From: Paraburkholderia sp. Ac-20340
GTDB taxonomy: Bacteria > Pseudomonadota > Gammaproteobacteria > Burkholderiales > Burkholderiaceae
Direction: 5' to 3'
DNA: 64,000 bases
Assembly (NCBI RefSeq): GCF_017104965.1
Contig: NZ_JAAGPR010000002.1
Span: 124,001 to 188,000, forward strand
A program made the translations under genes and the position numbers. Positions within the stretch are counted from its first letter, which is position 1. The number at the start of each line of letters is the position of its first letter. Shown here piece after piece: positions 42,947 to 52,717 of this stretch. Below the pieces are notes generated by a model. The model ran no database searches. It was given only the letters and a program-made list of their open reading frames with translations, and was not told the DNA's origin.

Positions 42947-43628
42947 TCAACCCCATGCCGAGCCCGGCAAACGCGCCCATTTCCTCGCTCACCTGAAACG
43001 CGCGCGCGGTGCCGATGCCGTGCGACGCCACGCCGATCGCGAAACCACGCACCTCGGTTTCACGCACGCCGACGACGTTCAAAATCAAGCGCGCCGTTAC
43101 CGCACCGAACACGCCCGTCGAGATCACGAGCACCGCCGTAAGCGAAGGAATACCGCCGACTTTTTCGGCGACCGCCATGGCGATAGGCGTCGTCACCGAC
43201 TTCGGCGCAATCGACGCGAGCGTTTGGGGCGTCGCGCCCAGTACTTTCGCAATACCCACCGCCGAAACAATCGCCGTCAGCGAACCCGCAACCAGACCGC
43301 CCAGCAAAGGCAGCGCGGTGCGCCGCAGTTTGTCCCACTGCCGATAAAGTGGCAGCGCGAGCGCGACCGTCGCCGGGCCGAGCAGGAAGTGCACGAACTG
43401 CGCGCCTTCAAAGTAGGTTCGATACGGCGTATCGGTGAGCTTGAGCGCGATCACCACAATCGCCACGGCAATCAACACGGGATTGGCCAGCGGATTATGC
43501 TTCGCGCGCGCGTACACATTCAGCGCAATCAGATACGCGACCAGCGTGAGCGTGAGGCCAAGCAGCGGCGACGCGGCGAGATAGACCCAGATGGCGTCGA
43601 GTTTGTCGAGCGGCAGATGTGAGTTCAC
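42885..43628 (-). CDS. lrgB: LrgB family protein
   Basis: A 247-residue membrane protein of the LrgB/CidB family, the partner of LrgA in holin/antiholin-like modulation of murein hydrolase activity or small-metabolite export. It has about six TM helices; SVTTPIAMAVAEKVGGIPSLTAVLVISTGVFGA and FAIGVASHGIGTARAF are the family motifs. The start is GTG at 43628, overlapping the lrgA stop (GTGTGA). The gene appears intact; the foreign-looking segment begins right after its stop. Confidence 0.93.
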   Translation of the reverse strand: MNSHLPLDKLDAIWVYLAASPLLGLTLTLVAYLIALNVYARAKHNPLANPVLIAVAIVVIALKLTDTPYRTYFEGAQFVHFLLGPATVALALPLYRQWDKLRRTALPLLGGLVAGSLTAIVSAVGIAKVLGATPQTLASIAPKSVTTPIAMAVAEKVGGIPSLTAVLVISTGVFGAVTARLILNVVGVRETEVRGFAIGVASHGIGTARAFQVSEEMGAFAGLGMGLNGVFTAFVVPVLLPILLRWI

Positions 43629-43993
43629 ACTGCGCCCTCCCCAGCATGGCGATTTCGTTGTCTGCGCAACAATGCGCGCGTGACGAGCGCCGTGACGGCG
43701 ATCCCGAGCGTCGTGCTCAAAACCAGGCTCGCGATCACCGCGAGCGCTTCGCCTCGTACTGCCTGCGCCGACACCATGATGCCCACGCCCGCAGGAATGA
43801 ACAGCAGCGAGAGATGACGCAGGAGTTCGAGCGCAGTGGGTTCGATCGCGGTGGCGGCGGCGGGCCGCATCATCGCGAAAGCGAACAGCAGCAACATGCC
43901 GATAACGGGACCGGGAACGGGCAGCGAGAAAACGTATGAAACGCTCTCGCCAAGACACTGGAAAATCAGCAGGGCGGCAAGGGATCGGAGCAT
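43625..43993 (-). CDS. lrgA: CidA/LrgA family protein
   Basis: A 122-residue protein with four TM helices of the CidA/LrgA family. VFSLPVPGPVIGMLLLFAFAMM is the central helix pair and ELLRHLSLLFIPAGVGIMV the conserved motif. It is co-translated with lrgB through overlapping codons. In Staphylococcus such pairs affect autolysis, while in plants and several bacteria LrgAB-like proteins move glycolate or pyruvate, so the substrate here is open. Confidence 0.93.
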   Translation of the reverse strand: MLRSLAALLIFQCLGESVSYVFSLPVPGPVIGMLLLFAFAMMRPAAATAIEPTALELLRHLSLLFIPAGVGIMVSAQAVRGEALAVIASLVLSTTLGIAVTALVTRALLRRQRNRHAGEGAV

Positions 43994-44099
43994 GGTCGGG
44001 ACGTTGCTGGACTTGGGGCGCGGGCACGCAGGAAAGCGTGCGATGCGCCGCCAAGTTTACAGGAACGTTGCATACACGGCAGCCATGCTTCCCTTCTAA

Positions 44100-44804
44100 C
44101 TACCGGTGTGCACGCGGCTCGAAACGCATGCGGATCGATTCGAGTTCGGCAGGCAAACGCTTCGAGCGCGGCTTGCGGCGTGGTATGTCGACAAAACCCA
44201 GGCGGCGGTAGAGCGCAGCGGCGCGTGTGTTGCTGACCAGCACATCGAGCACGATTTCACGCGCCGGCGTATTCAGGCCACGCGCGACCTCCCCCAGCGC
44301 GTGCGTGAACAAGGCGCTGAAGGCGCCAGTGCCGCGCGATGCCTCACGCGTCGCGCAATGTGCAACGAGCGTCTGGGCACGCTTTGGCTTGGGCAATTCC
44401 GTTTCGAGGACAAGGCCGCGCAGCAGCATGGGCACCGTGCGCAACACGCCGAAGTGACGCACCAGCGTGAGGACCACGTGCGGATCGTCAGCGAGAATAC
44501 GACGGCCGTCATGCGCAGCCAGCACCGCAACGATCTCGCCGCTTGCATCGACCGCGACTTCATGGCGACGCCATGAAAAACGACCGCCATCGAGCCCGAA
44601 TGCAAAGGCGAGAAAGGTAATGCAGCGCTCGGGCGACACACCGAGAAAGAACTCAAACTCATGCGAGCCTGACGCGAATATGAGCGGCGCGCAGAGCCGT
44701 GCGTCGCCTGGACGGGCCGGACGGAATCTGAGTGCGCGCGGCGCTACCTCGCACTCACCCAGCAGCTCAGTTGCCGGGTGTATTGGACTGATACTCATCG
44801 TCAT
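44100..44804 (-). CDS. GNAT family N-acetyltransferase
   Basis: A 234-residue GNAT protein. The N-terminal RFRPARPGDARLCAPLIFASGSHEFEFF is a typical GNAT start. The C-terminal VAHCATREASRGTGAFSALFTHAL and VLDVLVSNTRAAALYRRLGFVDIPRRKPRS are the acetyl-CoA loop and the beta6-beta7 part. AAGGAG precedes the ATG. It lies 73 bases downstream of the last polysaccharide glycosyltransferase gene and may be co-transcribed. The acceptor is unknown; sugar acetylation is one possibility. Confidence 0.82.
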   Translation of the reverse strand: MTMSISPIHPATELLGECEVAPRALRFRPARPGDARLCAPLIFASGSHEFEFFLGVSPERCITFLAFAFGLDGGRFSWRRHEVAVDASGEIVAVLAAHDGRRILADDPHVVLTLVRHFGVLRTVPMLLRGLVLETELPKPKRAQTLVAHCATREASRGTGAFSALFTHALGEVARGLNTPAREIVLDVLVSNTRAAALYRRLGFVDIPRRKPRSKRLPAELESIRMRFEPRAHR

Positions 44805-44877
44805 GCCAGATCTCCTTCAATCTGCCGCCATGATTCGTCGCCATGGCGTGTCACGCGCAATTTGCATTTCTGCCCGT

Positions 44878-46353
44878 TCATACGTGCCTGGACATGCGCC
44901 TTTCCCGCCACGACCAATACAGTGCCATGCCAAATCCAACACAAACGGTCGCATTCAGCGGAATCAAAAAGTAATTCCCGCGTTGGACGCCTATCACAAC
45001 TGCAATCGCCGAATAGAGAAAGGTGAAGACCTCGCCTGCCAGCAACACGGCATTGATCCTCGGCATCATTGACCGATCGTCGCTTTTTCCTTTCGGCGTC
45101 CGGTTGAAATCGCCATATACGCCGAACAGCGCACGCACTCCACCGACAAAGTAATACCAGGCCATCGGCAAAAACATGGCGATATAGCGATAGGTGTCCC
45201 ACAGCGCTTGAACAGCGCTGCGTTTGCCATCGAAGCGCGCGCCGTGGCGTGCACCGAATGCATTTTCCAGCCCCCACAACACCGCAAGACCGAAGAATGC
45301 TATCGCGCCCCAGCGCATGAACGCGCCATCGAAATGCACGAGATACGCGAGCGGTAAGCTCAGTAGAATCAAGACGTAAATCGATGCGAGCAGCACGGAC
45401 GAAAACATCACGGAAATTGCATGCATGCGTTTCATGAACGGCATGCGTTGCAGCAGCATCAGCTTAACGTGCTTGAAACCGCTGTGTATCAAACCGCGCC
45501 CCCAACGCTCGCGCTGGATGCGATATGCACTGATGGTCTCAGGCAGCACCGACATCGACACCACGTTGCGCAAGTACGCGTATTTCCATTCACCAAATTG
45601 CGCGCGATAGCCCAGATCCACGTCTTCCGTGACCGTCGAAGCGTTCCAGCCGCCCAGCGCATCGACACACACTTTGCGCCAGACGCATGAACTACCGCTG
45701 AGCGAAGCCATGTCGCCGTCTTCGCTCAGACCAACCGTAACGTATTGTTGATGGCCCATCTCCATCGCCTGGAAGCGCGTCAGAAACGACACGTCCCGAT
45801 TCTCGTAACCAATACCGGTTTGCAGAAAGCCAAGCTTCGGATCTTTAAAGCACGGAATCGTCTCGAGCAGAAAATCGGCGGGTGGCACGAAATCCGCATC
45901 GAATAGGGCAAAGAACTCACCACGCGATTGCTGGATGCCGTTGACGAGGTTGCCCGCCTTATAGCCTTTGCGATCGTGTCGCTTGATCAGGCGAATGTCG
46001 ACGCCAAGCGCCGCGTGATGTTCAATCTTTGCGCACGCCAGCGCGGTCGTGCCGTCCGATGAATCGTCCAGCACCAGAATTTCGAGCAGACCGGCCGGAT
46101 AGCGCAAACGGCAGGCCGCATCGATCAAACGTTCCACGACTTCCGATTCATTGCAAATCGGCAGCAACACACTGACCGACGGCCACCAATGCGCTTCGAC
46201 TTCCGATGAAGAATGTGCAAGCTCAGTCAATTTGCGCCGCTCCACCTTTCGCGAAATCAGAAAGACCCGCAATTCCAGTAGCACGTAAAGCGCAAAATAG
46301 GCGACGACGACAAGAAACACCGCCTGACAAAACCAGGAAAGCAACGCAAGCAT
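44878..46353 (-). CDS. Membrane GT2 glycosyltransferase, cellulose-synthase/CslA-like
   Basis: A 491-residue processive-type beta-glycosyltransferase. An N-terminal TM helix (~5-32) is followed by a GT2 domain with VSVLLPICNESEVVERLI, VLDDSSDGT, FALFDADFVPPADFL, the TEDVDLG catalytic-base motif, and QRERWGRG (the QxxRW motif of processive enzymes). Four to five C-terminal TM helices follow. Enzymes of this layout make beta-linked homopolymers or link backbone residues at the membrane. It is the last gene of the coupled glycosyltransferase cluster, 13 bases after the preceding gene. The product sugar cannot be predicted. Confidence 0.85.
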   Translation of the reverse strand: MLALLSWFCQAVFLVVVAYFALYVLLELRVFLISRKVERRKLTELAHSSSEVEAHWWPSVSVLLPICNESEVVERLIDAACRLRYPAGLLEILVLDDSSDGTTALACAKIEHHAALGVDIRLIKRHDRKGYKAGNLVNGIQQSRGEFFALFDADFVPPADFLLETIPCFKDPKLGFLQTGIGYENRDVSFLTRFQAMEMGHQQYVTVGLSEDGDMASLSGSSCVWRKVCVDALGGWNASTVTEDVDLGYRAQFGEWKYAYLRNVVSMSVLPETISAYRIQRERWGRGLIHSGFKHVKLMLLQRMPFMKRMHAISVMFSSVLLASIYVLILLSLPLAYLVHFDGAFMRWGAIAFFGLAVLWGLENAFGARHGARFDGKRSAVQALWDTYRYIAMFLPMAWYYFVGGVRALFGVYGDFNRTPKGKSDDRSMMPRINAVLLAGEVFTFLYSAIAVVIGVQRGNYFLIPLNATVCVGFGMALYWSWRERRMSRHV

Positions 46354-46366
46354 CGTGATCCGTTCC

Positions 46367-47452
46367 TTAGAGCTTCACGACGGCACAGACTTCTTCCAGC
46401 CGATGTTCCCAGGTGTGATTCTCGCGCACATATTTCGCACCCGCCTCCGCGCGATCACGATCCTCCTGCGAAGGCCCGTGACGCAAACGCGCAAAGAGTT
46501 CGCGCGTCTCTTCATAAGTATTCACAACGTGACAGAAGTCGCGAAAATGGCGTTCGACAGCCCGGCTCGGATTGGTCACCGCAATGCCGCCACATGCCAG
46601 AATTTCCACCAGCCGGCGCGAAAACATCGTCTCGGAACTCGTCACCGAATTCACGTTGATCGACACCGCGTGCGATTTGTAGACGTTAGCCGTTTCGCGA
46701 TGCGGCACCTTGCCGTGCAAGCGCATCTGGGCAGTCCTGGGAAAGCGGAACTCGAAATGGCGTGATAGCCGGTCGTGATTGCGGTCGAACACATTGAGCG
46801 GCATCTCGTTGTGCTCGCAGATCTCGAACACCATATCGAGAAAGCGGCGCCGTTCGTTGAGAATCCGGCGGTAATAGCTGCCCGTAAAACACACTTCGTT
46901 TCGCGTGAAATTGAATCCCGTGAAGCTATGAAACGCAGGCTGATACGGCATGATCAAGGTGTTCACCGGAACATGTGCGGGCACCTGCTGGCGATAGCGA
47001 TCGAGACACGCTTCATCTGTCGTGAAGACGTAATCGCATACCTTTGCCACTTCGATAAAAGCATCGAAGAAAGGACCATCGTCCTTGTTCCAGAATACCG
47101 TCGGTACGCCTGCCTTTTTCGCGAAATCCACGAGACGGAAAATGGCCGTTGGTTTCGTGAGACGCAACGTTCGCGGCTGTTTTGCCAATTCATAGCGCCA
47201 GCTTCCATCTACGCCGTGAAACGCCGACTCGACCAGCACCAGATCCGGTTTCCAGTTGCCGATCACGTCGCGGTAATTCGCCGGCGTCATCACGCGCACA
47301 CGACATTCAGCGGATAGACAATCCGCCGTGAAATAGTCCGTGACGAGCGCGATTTTCAGCTGGCCGAAGCGCCCGGCGCGCGGCTCATCTTCCGCAACGC
47401 CGGGATAGTCGTAGACGAGTGAACCCAGCTTTCTTATGACCCTGCCAACCAT
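46367..47452 (-). CDS. CgeB-like glycosyltransferase (GT-B, Glyco_trans_1_2)
   Basis: A 361-residue GT-B protein with the CgeB/DUF3880-type pattern. The N-terminal LKIALVTDYFTADCLSAECRVRVMTPANYRDVIGNWKPDLVLVESAF is followed by a central TVFWNKDDGPFFDAFIEVAK. The C-terminal domain has NEVCFTGSYYRRILNERRRFLD and ETMFSRRLVEILACGGIAVTNPSRAVERHF. The start at 47452 (MVGRVIRK) is chosen because GAGGGG lies just upstream; the frame is open to 47506. It is five bases from the preceding gene. Confidence 0.82.
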   Translation of the reverse strand: MVGRVIRKLGSLVYDYPGVAEDEPRAGRFGQLKIALVTDYFTADCLSAECRVRVMTPANYRDVIGNWKPDLVLVESAFHGVDGSWRYELAKQPRTLRLTKPTAIFRLVDFAKKAGVPTVFWNKDDGPFFDAFIEVAKVCDYVFTTDEACLDRYRQQVPAHVPVNTLIMPYQPAFHSFTGFNFTRNEVCFTGSYYRRILNERRRFLDMVFEICEHNEMPLNVFDRNHDRLSRHFEFRFPRTAQMRLHGKVPHRETANVYKSHAVSINVNSVTSSETMFSRRLVEILACGGIAVTNPSRAVERHFRDFCHVVNTYEETRELFARLRHGPSQEDRDRAEAGAKYVRENHTWEHRLEEVCAVVKL

Positions 47453-47457
47453 TCCCC

Positions 47458-48771
47458 TCACCCCGCCCTGTTGGGTAGTGCCTTGATAACAAATTCGCGC
47501 CAGCAACGCTGCGTGGTCGCGTATTCCTTTGCTTGCTCGCCGCGCGCAGCGAGCGCCGTACGATCGGCCAACGCGCTTTCGATCACTTGTGCCAGATCGG
47601 CCGCATCGCCCGCCTTGAAGAACCAGCCGGCGGGCTCCGTGCCCATTTCATCGCGAAACACCGGTAAATCCGGCACGATGACCGGCTTACCCATCGCCAT
47701 GGCTTCAACGAGCTTGATGGGCGGCACGATCTCGCAGACCTTGAAAGGCTTGCGCGGAATACAGACGATCGCGCACCGGCTCAACGTCTCCTGCGCTTTT
47801 TGCGGCGACATGCGCCCGAGAAAGCGCACATATTCGGACACGCCCAGTCGCTGCGCCTGTGCTTCGAGCGCTTTGCGCGCTTCGCCATCGCCGATGATTT
47901 CAACCTTTGGCGGCGCACCGCGCGCGCGCAGTCGCGCCACCGCATCGATCAGCGTGTCGAGCCCCTCGTAGGCCATCAAGGAGCCCGCATAGCCGATCGT
48001 GCCGGCTTCAATGCCCCGCTGAGCCAGAGACGCGAAACGCTCTGGCTCCACGCAATTGGGCAGCAGGAACATGCGCTCCTGATCGACTCCCCATCGGTCT
48101 CGCGCAAAGCGACCCAATTGCTCCGAAATCACAAACAGGCGGTCGGCATGGCGCGCCACCAGGCCTTCGAGTTCGAGACCCTGCAGAAAGCCCTGACGCC
48201 CTTCGTACCGCGGAAACCGCGAGATGCGCGTGAGTTCCCAGAGGCCGCGCATTTCGTACTGAAACGGAATGCCCAACTGCCGCGCCGCGAGCAGCGCCGG
48301 CAACGCATTCACGTGATTCGACGCCGCGTGAATCACCGCAACACGATGCTGTTTCGCCCAATGCGCGATCACATGCGCCGCCTGCATCGCATACATCACG
48401 ACCGGACGATTGTTGGCCGGCCCCGCTGCGTGCAGATAGCGCACGTCACCAACCTGCGTCTGCGCACCCGCCGCATCACAGAGGCGATCGATGCGATCGA
48501 ACGGGTAGCCCGGCCGTGTCAATGTGTGCACACGGGCGCCGGCTGCAGCCATCGCACGGACAACCTCGTGCGTACGCGTGGTATAGCCACTCGTGTGATA
48601 AGGCAAAGCGCTCGCGGCCACATACAGCAGACTCTCGCGATCCGGCTCGAATGCCGCGATCTTCGCGCGCTGTTTTGCCTTGCGCTCGAGCGCGCGGAAA
48701 GTGAGCCATCGGCTCAAGCCGAGGTACGGCTCGCTTACGAATGTCTGGAGCGAATCAAGCGTAAAACTCAT
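47458..48771 (-). CDS. Glycosyltransferase family 4 protein
   Basis: A 437-residue GT-B enzyme. The N-terminal domain has LLYVAASALPYHTSGYTTRTHEVVRAMAAAGARVHTLTRPG, the acceptor-side pattern of GT4. The C-terminal domain has TIGYAGSLMAYEGLDTLIDAVARLRARG, GDGEARKALEAQAQRLGVSEYVRFLGRMS, and a PPIKLVEAMAMGKPVIVPDLPVFRDEM donor-binding motif (EX7E-like). The ATG at 48771 overlaps the deacetylase stop by four bases. The long frame upstream to 49233 is rejected as shadow. The donor sugar is unknown. Confidence 0.88.
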   Translation of the reverse strand: MSFTLDSLQTFVSEPYLGLSRWLTFRALERKAKQRAKIAAFEPDRESLLYVAASALPYHTSGYTTRTHEVVRAMAAAGARVHTLTRPGYPFDRIDRLCDAAGAQTQVGDVRYLHAAGPANNRPVVMYAMQAAHVIAHWAKQHRVAVIHAASNHVNALPALLAARQLGIPFQYEMRGLWELTRISRFPRYEGRQGFLQGLELEGLVARHADRLFVISEQLGRFARDRWGVDQERMFLLPNCVEPERFASLAQRGIEAGTIGYAGSLMAYEGLDTLIDAVARLRARGAPPKVEIIGDGEARKALEAQAQRLGVSEYVRFLGRMSPQKAQETLSRCAIVCIPRKPFKVCEIVPPIKLVEAMAMGKPVIVPDLPVFRDEMGTEPAGWFFKAGDAADLAQVIESALADRTALAARGEQAKEYATTQRCWREFVIKALPNRAG

Positions 48772-49742
48772 GCGCGTAACGTTCCTTGCTGCACGAGTTC
48801 GGCATACGCGAGATCGACGGTCTTGCCCATCTTGATCTTGCCGCGCGCGTGGAGATCGAGAAACTCCGCCGTGGTGATGACGTCGTAGTCTTTCGTCAAA
48901 CGGCGCAGCAGTTTTCGATAGCCTTCGACGCGTTGATCGTCGCGATATGTCGCATAGCCCTTTTCGTCCCAATACAACAGCGACCACGAATGCAGCAGAA
49001 AAATGGAAAACGACGGACTGCCGCTGAATGCGTCGAGCAGCAACTTGCCCCACCACGGCCGGAAGCGGAAATACGGCGACTCTGGATAGGTAAGACGCGC
49101 CCACCACTCTTCCTTGCCGACTTTCGGGAGGATTTTCTTTTCCGTCATCGGTACTTCGAGCACGCCATTCGACCACGCAAACGGTTGATTCGTCGGCTCG
49201 CTGAATACGCATTGATTGGCATGGACGGCGCACATCGAATTGTTGAACGACGCGCGCACACCCGCGGCGTCGAGTGCGCGAATCGAAGCCGCATTCCAGC
49301 GAAATGAGCCCGCACGATGACCGAGAATCGGCTTACCCGTTTCTTCGGAGATCAGGTTGGCAAAATACTTGATGACGAATTCCGCACGTGCGTCGTCGGT
49401 GTACTGATTCATGTATTGCGGCCGACGCGCAAGCCCATGCTCGGCCCAGAATGAATCGGGCAAGTACTCGGGATGGGTATGCAACTGTACGTCCTGCCCA
49501 ACCGAATCGAGCCAACGTACAACCTCACGTGTTTCGTCGAGATAAGACCATGCACCGCATTGATCGACGAAATAGACATGCTTCGCGCCGAACTCGTCGC
49601 CTATCTCGGCCATTTCCTTGATGCCTGCGGTGCCACGATCGTGCATGCCCCACATGAGCCGCTTGACGTGATCGTGAGGCGCGCGCTTGGGCAATGCCTC
49701 GGTATCGACAGTCAACATCGCGTAGCGATTCTTTTCCATCAT
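48768..49742 (-). CDS. Polysaccharide deacetylase-like protein
   Basis: A 324-residue protein with NodB-like features. AMLTVDTEALP near the N-terminus holds the catalytic-type Asp. FGAKHVYFVDQCGAWSYLDE, QLHTHPEYLP (metal His pair) and ILGHRAGSFRWNAASIRALDAAGVRAS follow the order of CE4-like deacetylase motifs. No signal peptide is visible, so it would act on cytosolic sugars or lipid-linked intermediates rather than the secreted polymer. The start is ATG 49742 or the next ATG at 49739. It is coupled to both neighbours. Confidence 0.8.
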   Translation of the reverse strand: MMEKNRYAMLTVDTEALPKRAPHDHVKRLMWGMHDRGTAGIKEMAEIGDEFGAKHVYFVDQCGAWSYLDETREVVRWLDSVGQDVQLHTHPEYLPDSFWAEHGLARRPQYMNQYTDDARAEFVIKYFANLISEETGKPILGHRAGSFRWNAASIRALDAAGVRASFNNSMCAVHANQCVFSEPTNQPFAWSNGVLEVPMTEKKILPKVGKEEWWARLTYPESPYFRFRPWWGKLLLDAFSGSPSFSIFLLHSWSLLYWDEKGYATYRDDQRVEGYRKLLRRLTKDYDVITTAEFLDLHARGKIKMGKTVDLAYAELVQQGTLRA

Positions 49743-49744
49743 TC

Positions 49745-50296
49745 TCAGCTCAATTTCAACAACGCATTCCATACCGGTTCGCTGGCGAGTCCAGCGCTCA
49801 ACGGAACGATGCACGCATCGCGATAGCGCCATGCAAGATAAGCCTGCTTTCGCTGCTGCAGGGAGGGTCCCTCGCCGCTCAATGCCGGCAAATACTCAAC
49901 CAGCCAGCCAAGCCGCGAATAAAAGGCGAAATCGGCGATATCGGTGACGAGGACTGGCGCCAGATCTTCACGACCCAGGAACTTCTTCGAAAAGCGCTCG
50001 CATGCAATACGAAGCTGATCGCGCTGCACACCTGGCGCCCAGATCATCACCGTCTTTACATCGGCAGAAACCGGCCGGTGATTGAGAGTCGGCAACCACG
50101 CAAAAGGCGTGATATGTGGCGAGATCAAACCCATTGACGCGAGCACGCTACGAATTTTTCGCCACGCACGCGCACTGGCGGAAGACACCGGCTTCCTGCT
50201 CAACAGATCGTGTCGCTGAAGCAATGACCACTCAGGTTTTGCCGCTAGCGCCTCGATCTTCCGGCGCAACGCTTTAGTTTCTGCCATCACACTCAC
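49745..50296 (-). CDS. Unrecognised protein in the coupled glycosyltransferase cluster
   Basis: A 183-residue protein that I do not recognise. It is basic in its first half (ETKALRRKIEALAAKPEWSLLQRHDLLSRKP). A central block, VKTVMIWAPGVQRDQLRIACERFSKKF, and PVLVTDIADFAFYSRLGWLVEYLPALSG look like two strands and helices of a Rossmann-type half-domain. The YRDACIVPLSAGL end is short. No signal peptide or TM helix is seen. Its ATG overlaps the stop of the preceding glycosyltransferase gene (ATGA), and the deacetylase starts two bases after its stop, so it is made together with them. An accessory or partial GT-B role is possible. Confidence 0.7.
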   Translation of the reverse strand: MSVMAETKALRRKIEALAAKPEWSLLQRHDLLSRKPVSSASARAWRKIRSVLASMGLISPHITPFAWLPTLNHRPVSADVKTVMIWAPGVQRDQLRIACERFSKKFLGREDLAPVLVTDIADFAFYSRLGWLVEYLPALSGEGPSLQQRKQAYLAWRYRDACIVPLSAGLASEPVWNALLKLS

Positions 50297-51405
50297 TGCG
50301 CAGCCCCCTTTCTCCCGGCCAACGCGAGAATCTTTTCAGCGGCCAGTGCTGCGCCATTCATCGCAATCGCAACGCCCGCGGGCTCGGCGACGCTCAACAT
50401 ACCGAGCAATCGGCGCACGGCTTCTTCTCGATCCTCGTCTGTCTCGCAACCCGAGACAACGGCGGGCATGACGTCAGCGACCATGTGCGCGCGACGGACC
50501 TGATCGTCGGCGAGTTGCGCGTTCGGCACCAGCAACGCCGGGACACCGGCTTGCACCAGTTCACAGCACGTGTTGTATCCGGCCGCCCCGACGAAAGCGT
50601 CGAAAGCCCGCAGATAACGCGCCAGCGGATAAACCGTGAGTGGCATAACGCCCTCGGGCAATTCGACATCCCGCACGGAGATCGGCGCGCGCACCCAGAC
50701 CACCTTGAAGTCAGCCGCCTCGAAAACGCGAATCAAGCCGTGCCCGATTCCCGCGACGTCCTTGAGATTGCCAGGGCCCAGCGCGAACAGAACGAAGCGA
50801 CCGGCCCGGGGAATGCCCAGCGCGTCTCTAGCCGCTGCGCGATCGAGCAACTCATCGCTATCGAGCACGCAAACCGGTGGCACGAGCGCACGCGAGCCGC
50901 CGCTCATTCGCGCAGTTTCGCTTTCTCCCGCGCCTAGTTCTCCGGGTTGAATGACCAGATCGAATAAAGCTTCATCTACAGTGACCGTCTTGGCGCCTTC
51001 TTTGAGCAGGCCGCGATTGGACCAGACTAGCGCCGGCGAGCCGTACGCTTTGCACGCCGCCAGGAAGCCCTGAAATGGCCAGGTGCCGTCAAATACGATG
51101 ACATCGGGACGCACACGTTCGAGCACCATGCCAAAACGCACAGCCAGTTCGCTATTCCATGCGAACGACGAGCTTGCCGACCAATAGGGCGAGACAAAGT
51201 AATCGGCCTCGAATCCCATTTCTTCGATGAGTTCGATTGCCGACGCCAATGAAAAGAACACAGCGTGCGCGCGACCACGCAGTTGCCGCGCATAGGCAAG
51301 GCAACGATTCAAATGACCCATGCCTGAGCCATTCACATTGAAAAACAGGATGCGCGGAAGCTGCGAGTTCAAGGCATTTTCTTGAGCCGCCTTCAGATCG
51401 GTCAT
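50293..51405 (-). CDS. MurG/GT28-like glycosyltransferase
   Basis: A 370-residue GT-B protein. The N-terminus [40 protein letters not shown] has the glycine-rich GxGH loop of GT28-type enzymes. [35 protein letters not shown] fits the same fold. The C-terminal [40 protein letters not shown] resembles the donor-binding GG-x-NT-x-E region of MurG and macrolide-type transferases. No membrane helix is present. Its start overlaps the ugd stop by four bases. Confidence 0.82.
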   Translation of the reverse strand: MTDLKAAQENALNSQLPRILFFNVNGSGMGHLNRCLAYARQLRGRAHAVFFSLASAIELIEEMGFEADYFVSPYWSASSSFAWNSELAVRFGMVLERVRPDVIVFDGTWPFQGFLAACKAYGSPALVWSNRGLLKEGAKTVTVDEALFDLVIQPGELGAGESETARMSGGSRALVPPVCVLDSDELLDRAAARDALGIPRAGRFVLFALGPGNLKDVAGIGHGLIRVFEAADFKVVWVRAPISVRDVELPEGVMPLTVYPLARYLRAFDAFVGAAGYNTCCELVQAGVPALLVPNAQLADDQVRRAHMVADVMPAVVSGCETDEDREEAVRRLLGMLSVAEPAGVAIAMNGAALAAEKILALAGRKGAAQ

Positions 51406-52571
51406 GCGTCGCCGCCAAACAGATCGCGCGTGTACACCTTGTCGGCCACATCGGCCAGATCGGCTGTCGAGCGATTTGCAATGATGACGTCAGCCGAACG
51501 CTTGAATTCGGCCAGATCTTTAATGACGGACGAATTGAAGAAAGTCGATTCGTGCATTGCCGGTTCGTACACGATCACTTCCACTCCCTTGGCCTTGATG
51601 CGCTTCATCACCCCTTGAATGCTCGACGCGCGGAAGTTATCGGAGCCGGCTTTCATCACCAGCCGATAAATGCCGACCACTTTCGGGCGGCGCTTGAGCA
51701 CGCTCTCGGCGATAAAGTCCTTGCGCGTGCCGTTCGATTCGACGATCGCGTGAATCAGATTTTGCGGCACGTCGCTGTAGTTTGCGAGCAGCTGTTTGGT
51801 GTCTTTAGGCAAGCAATAGCCACCGTAGCCAAAGCTCGGATTGTTGTAGTGCGAACCGATGCGCGAGTCGAGGCACACGCCCTCGATGATCTGTTGCGTA
51901 TCGAGGCCGTGCTGCGCCGCGTATGTGTCCAGTTCATTGAAGTACGCTACGCGCATCGCAAGGTAAGTATTCGCGAAGAGCTTGATTGCCTCGGCTTCCG
52001 TGCTGCCGGTAAAAAGCGTGGGAATGTCCTGCTTGAGCGCGCCTCTTTTGAGCAGGTTTGCAAAGACTTCCGCGCGCTCTGAACGTTCGCCGACAACGAT
52101 GCGTGAAGGATGCAGATTGTCGTACAACGCTCTGCCCTCGCGCAGGAATTCCGGCGAAAAGATCAGGTTTTGCGTGCCCAGCTTTTCGCGCGTGCGCTCC
52201 GTGTAGCCGACCGGAATCGTCGATTTGATGACCATCACGGCGCGCGGATTGATTTCCTTGACTTCGCGAACAACACTCTCGATCGAGCGCGTGTTGAAGT
52301 AATTCGTCTCTGGATCGTAGTCGGTCGGCGTGGCGATGATGACGTAATCCGCATTCGCATAGGCTTCCACACGGTCGAGCGTGGCACGGAAATTCAGAGC
52401 TCTGTTCGCGAGAAAGTCCTCGATCTCGGCGTCCTCAATCGGAGACTGCTTGCGGTTGAGCATCGCCACCTTCTCTGCGACGATGTCCAGAGCAATGACT
52501 TCGTTGTGCTGCGCGAGGAGTACGGCGAGCGAAAGGCCGACGTAGCCTGTGCCGGCGATTGCGATTTTCAT
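51402..52571 (-). CDS. ugd: UDP-glucose 6-dehydrogenase (short form)
   Basis: Ugd oxidises UDP-glucose to UDP-glucuronate in two NAD-dependent steps. The 389-residue protein has the length of the short enterobacterial Ugd. It shows the NAD-binding start [59 protein letters not shown], and the catalytic cysteine C253 in [14 protein letters not shown]. It supplies glucuronic acid to the polymer made by this locus. It heads the tightly overlapping run down to 44878. Confidence 0.96.
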   Translation of the reverse strand: MKIAIAGTGYVGLSLAVLLAQHNEVIALDIVAEKVAMLNRKQSPIEDAEIEDFLANRALNFRATLDRVEAYANADYVIIATPTDYDPETNYFNTRSIESVVREVKEINPRAVMVIKSTIPVGYTERTREKLGTQNLIFSPEFLREGRALYDNLHPSRIVVGERSERAEVFANLLKRGALKQDIPTLFTGSTEAEAIKLFANTYLAMRVAYFNELDTYAAQHGLDTQQIIEGVCLDSRIGSHYNNPSFGYGGYCLPKDTKQLLANYSDVPQNLIHAIVESNGTRKDFIAESVLKRRPKVVGIYRLVMKAGSDNFRASSIQGVMKRIKAKGVEVIVYEPAMHESTFFNSSVIKDLAEFKRSADVIIANRSTADLADVADKVYTRDLFGGDA

Positions 52572-52717
52572 TCAGTTACCTTTAAACAAGACGGAGCGGC
52601 TGGGCCTTCTGCGATAGCACCGACGGAAGTCGGACGCCCTTCCACCACTGTGCAGCCAACGCTTCTGTCGACATCGGGATGGTTTCCCCAGCACGTCTTT
52701 GTGCCACGCACACATTG

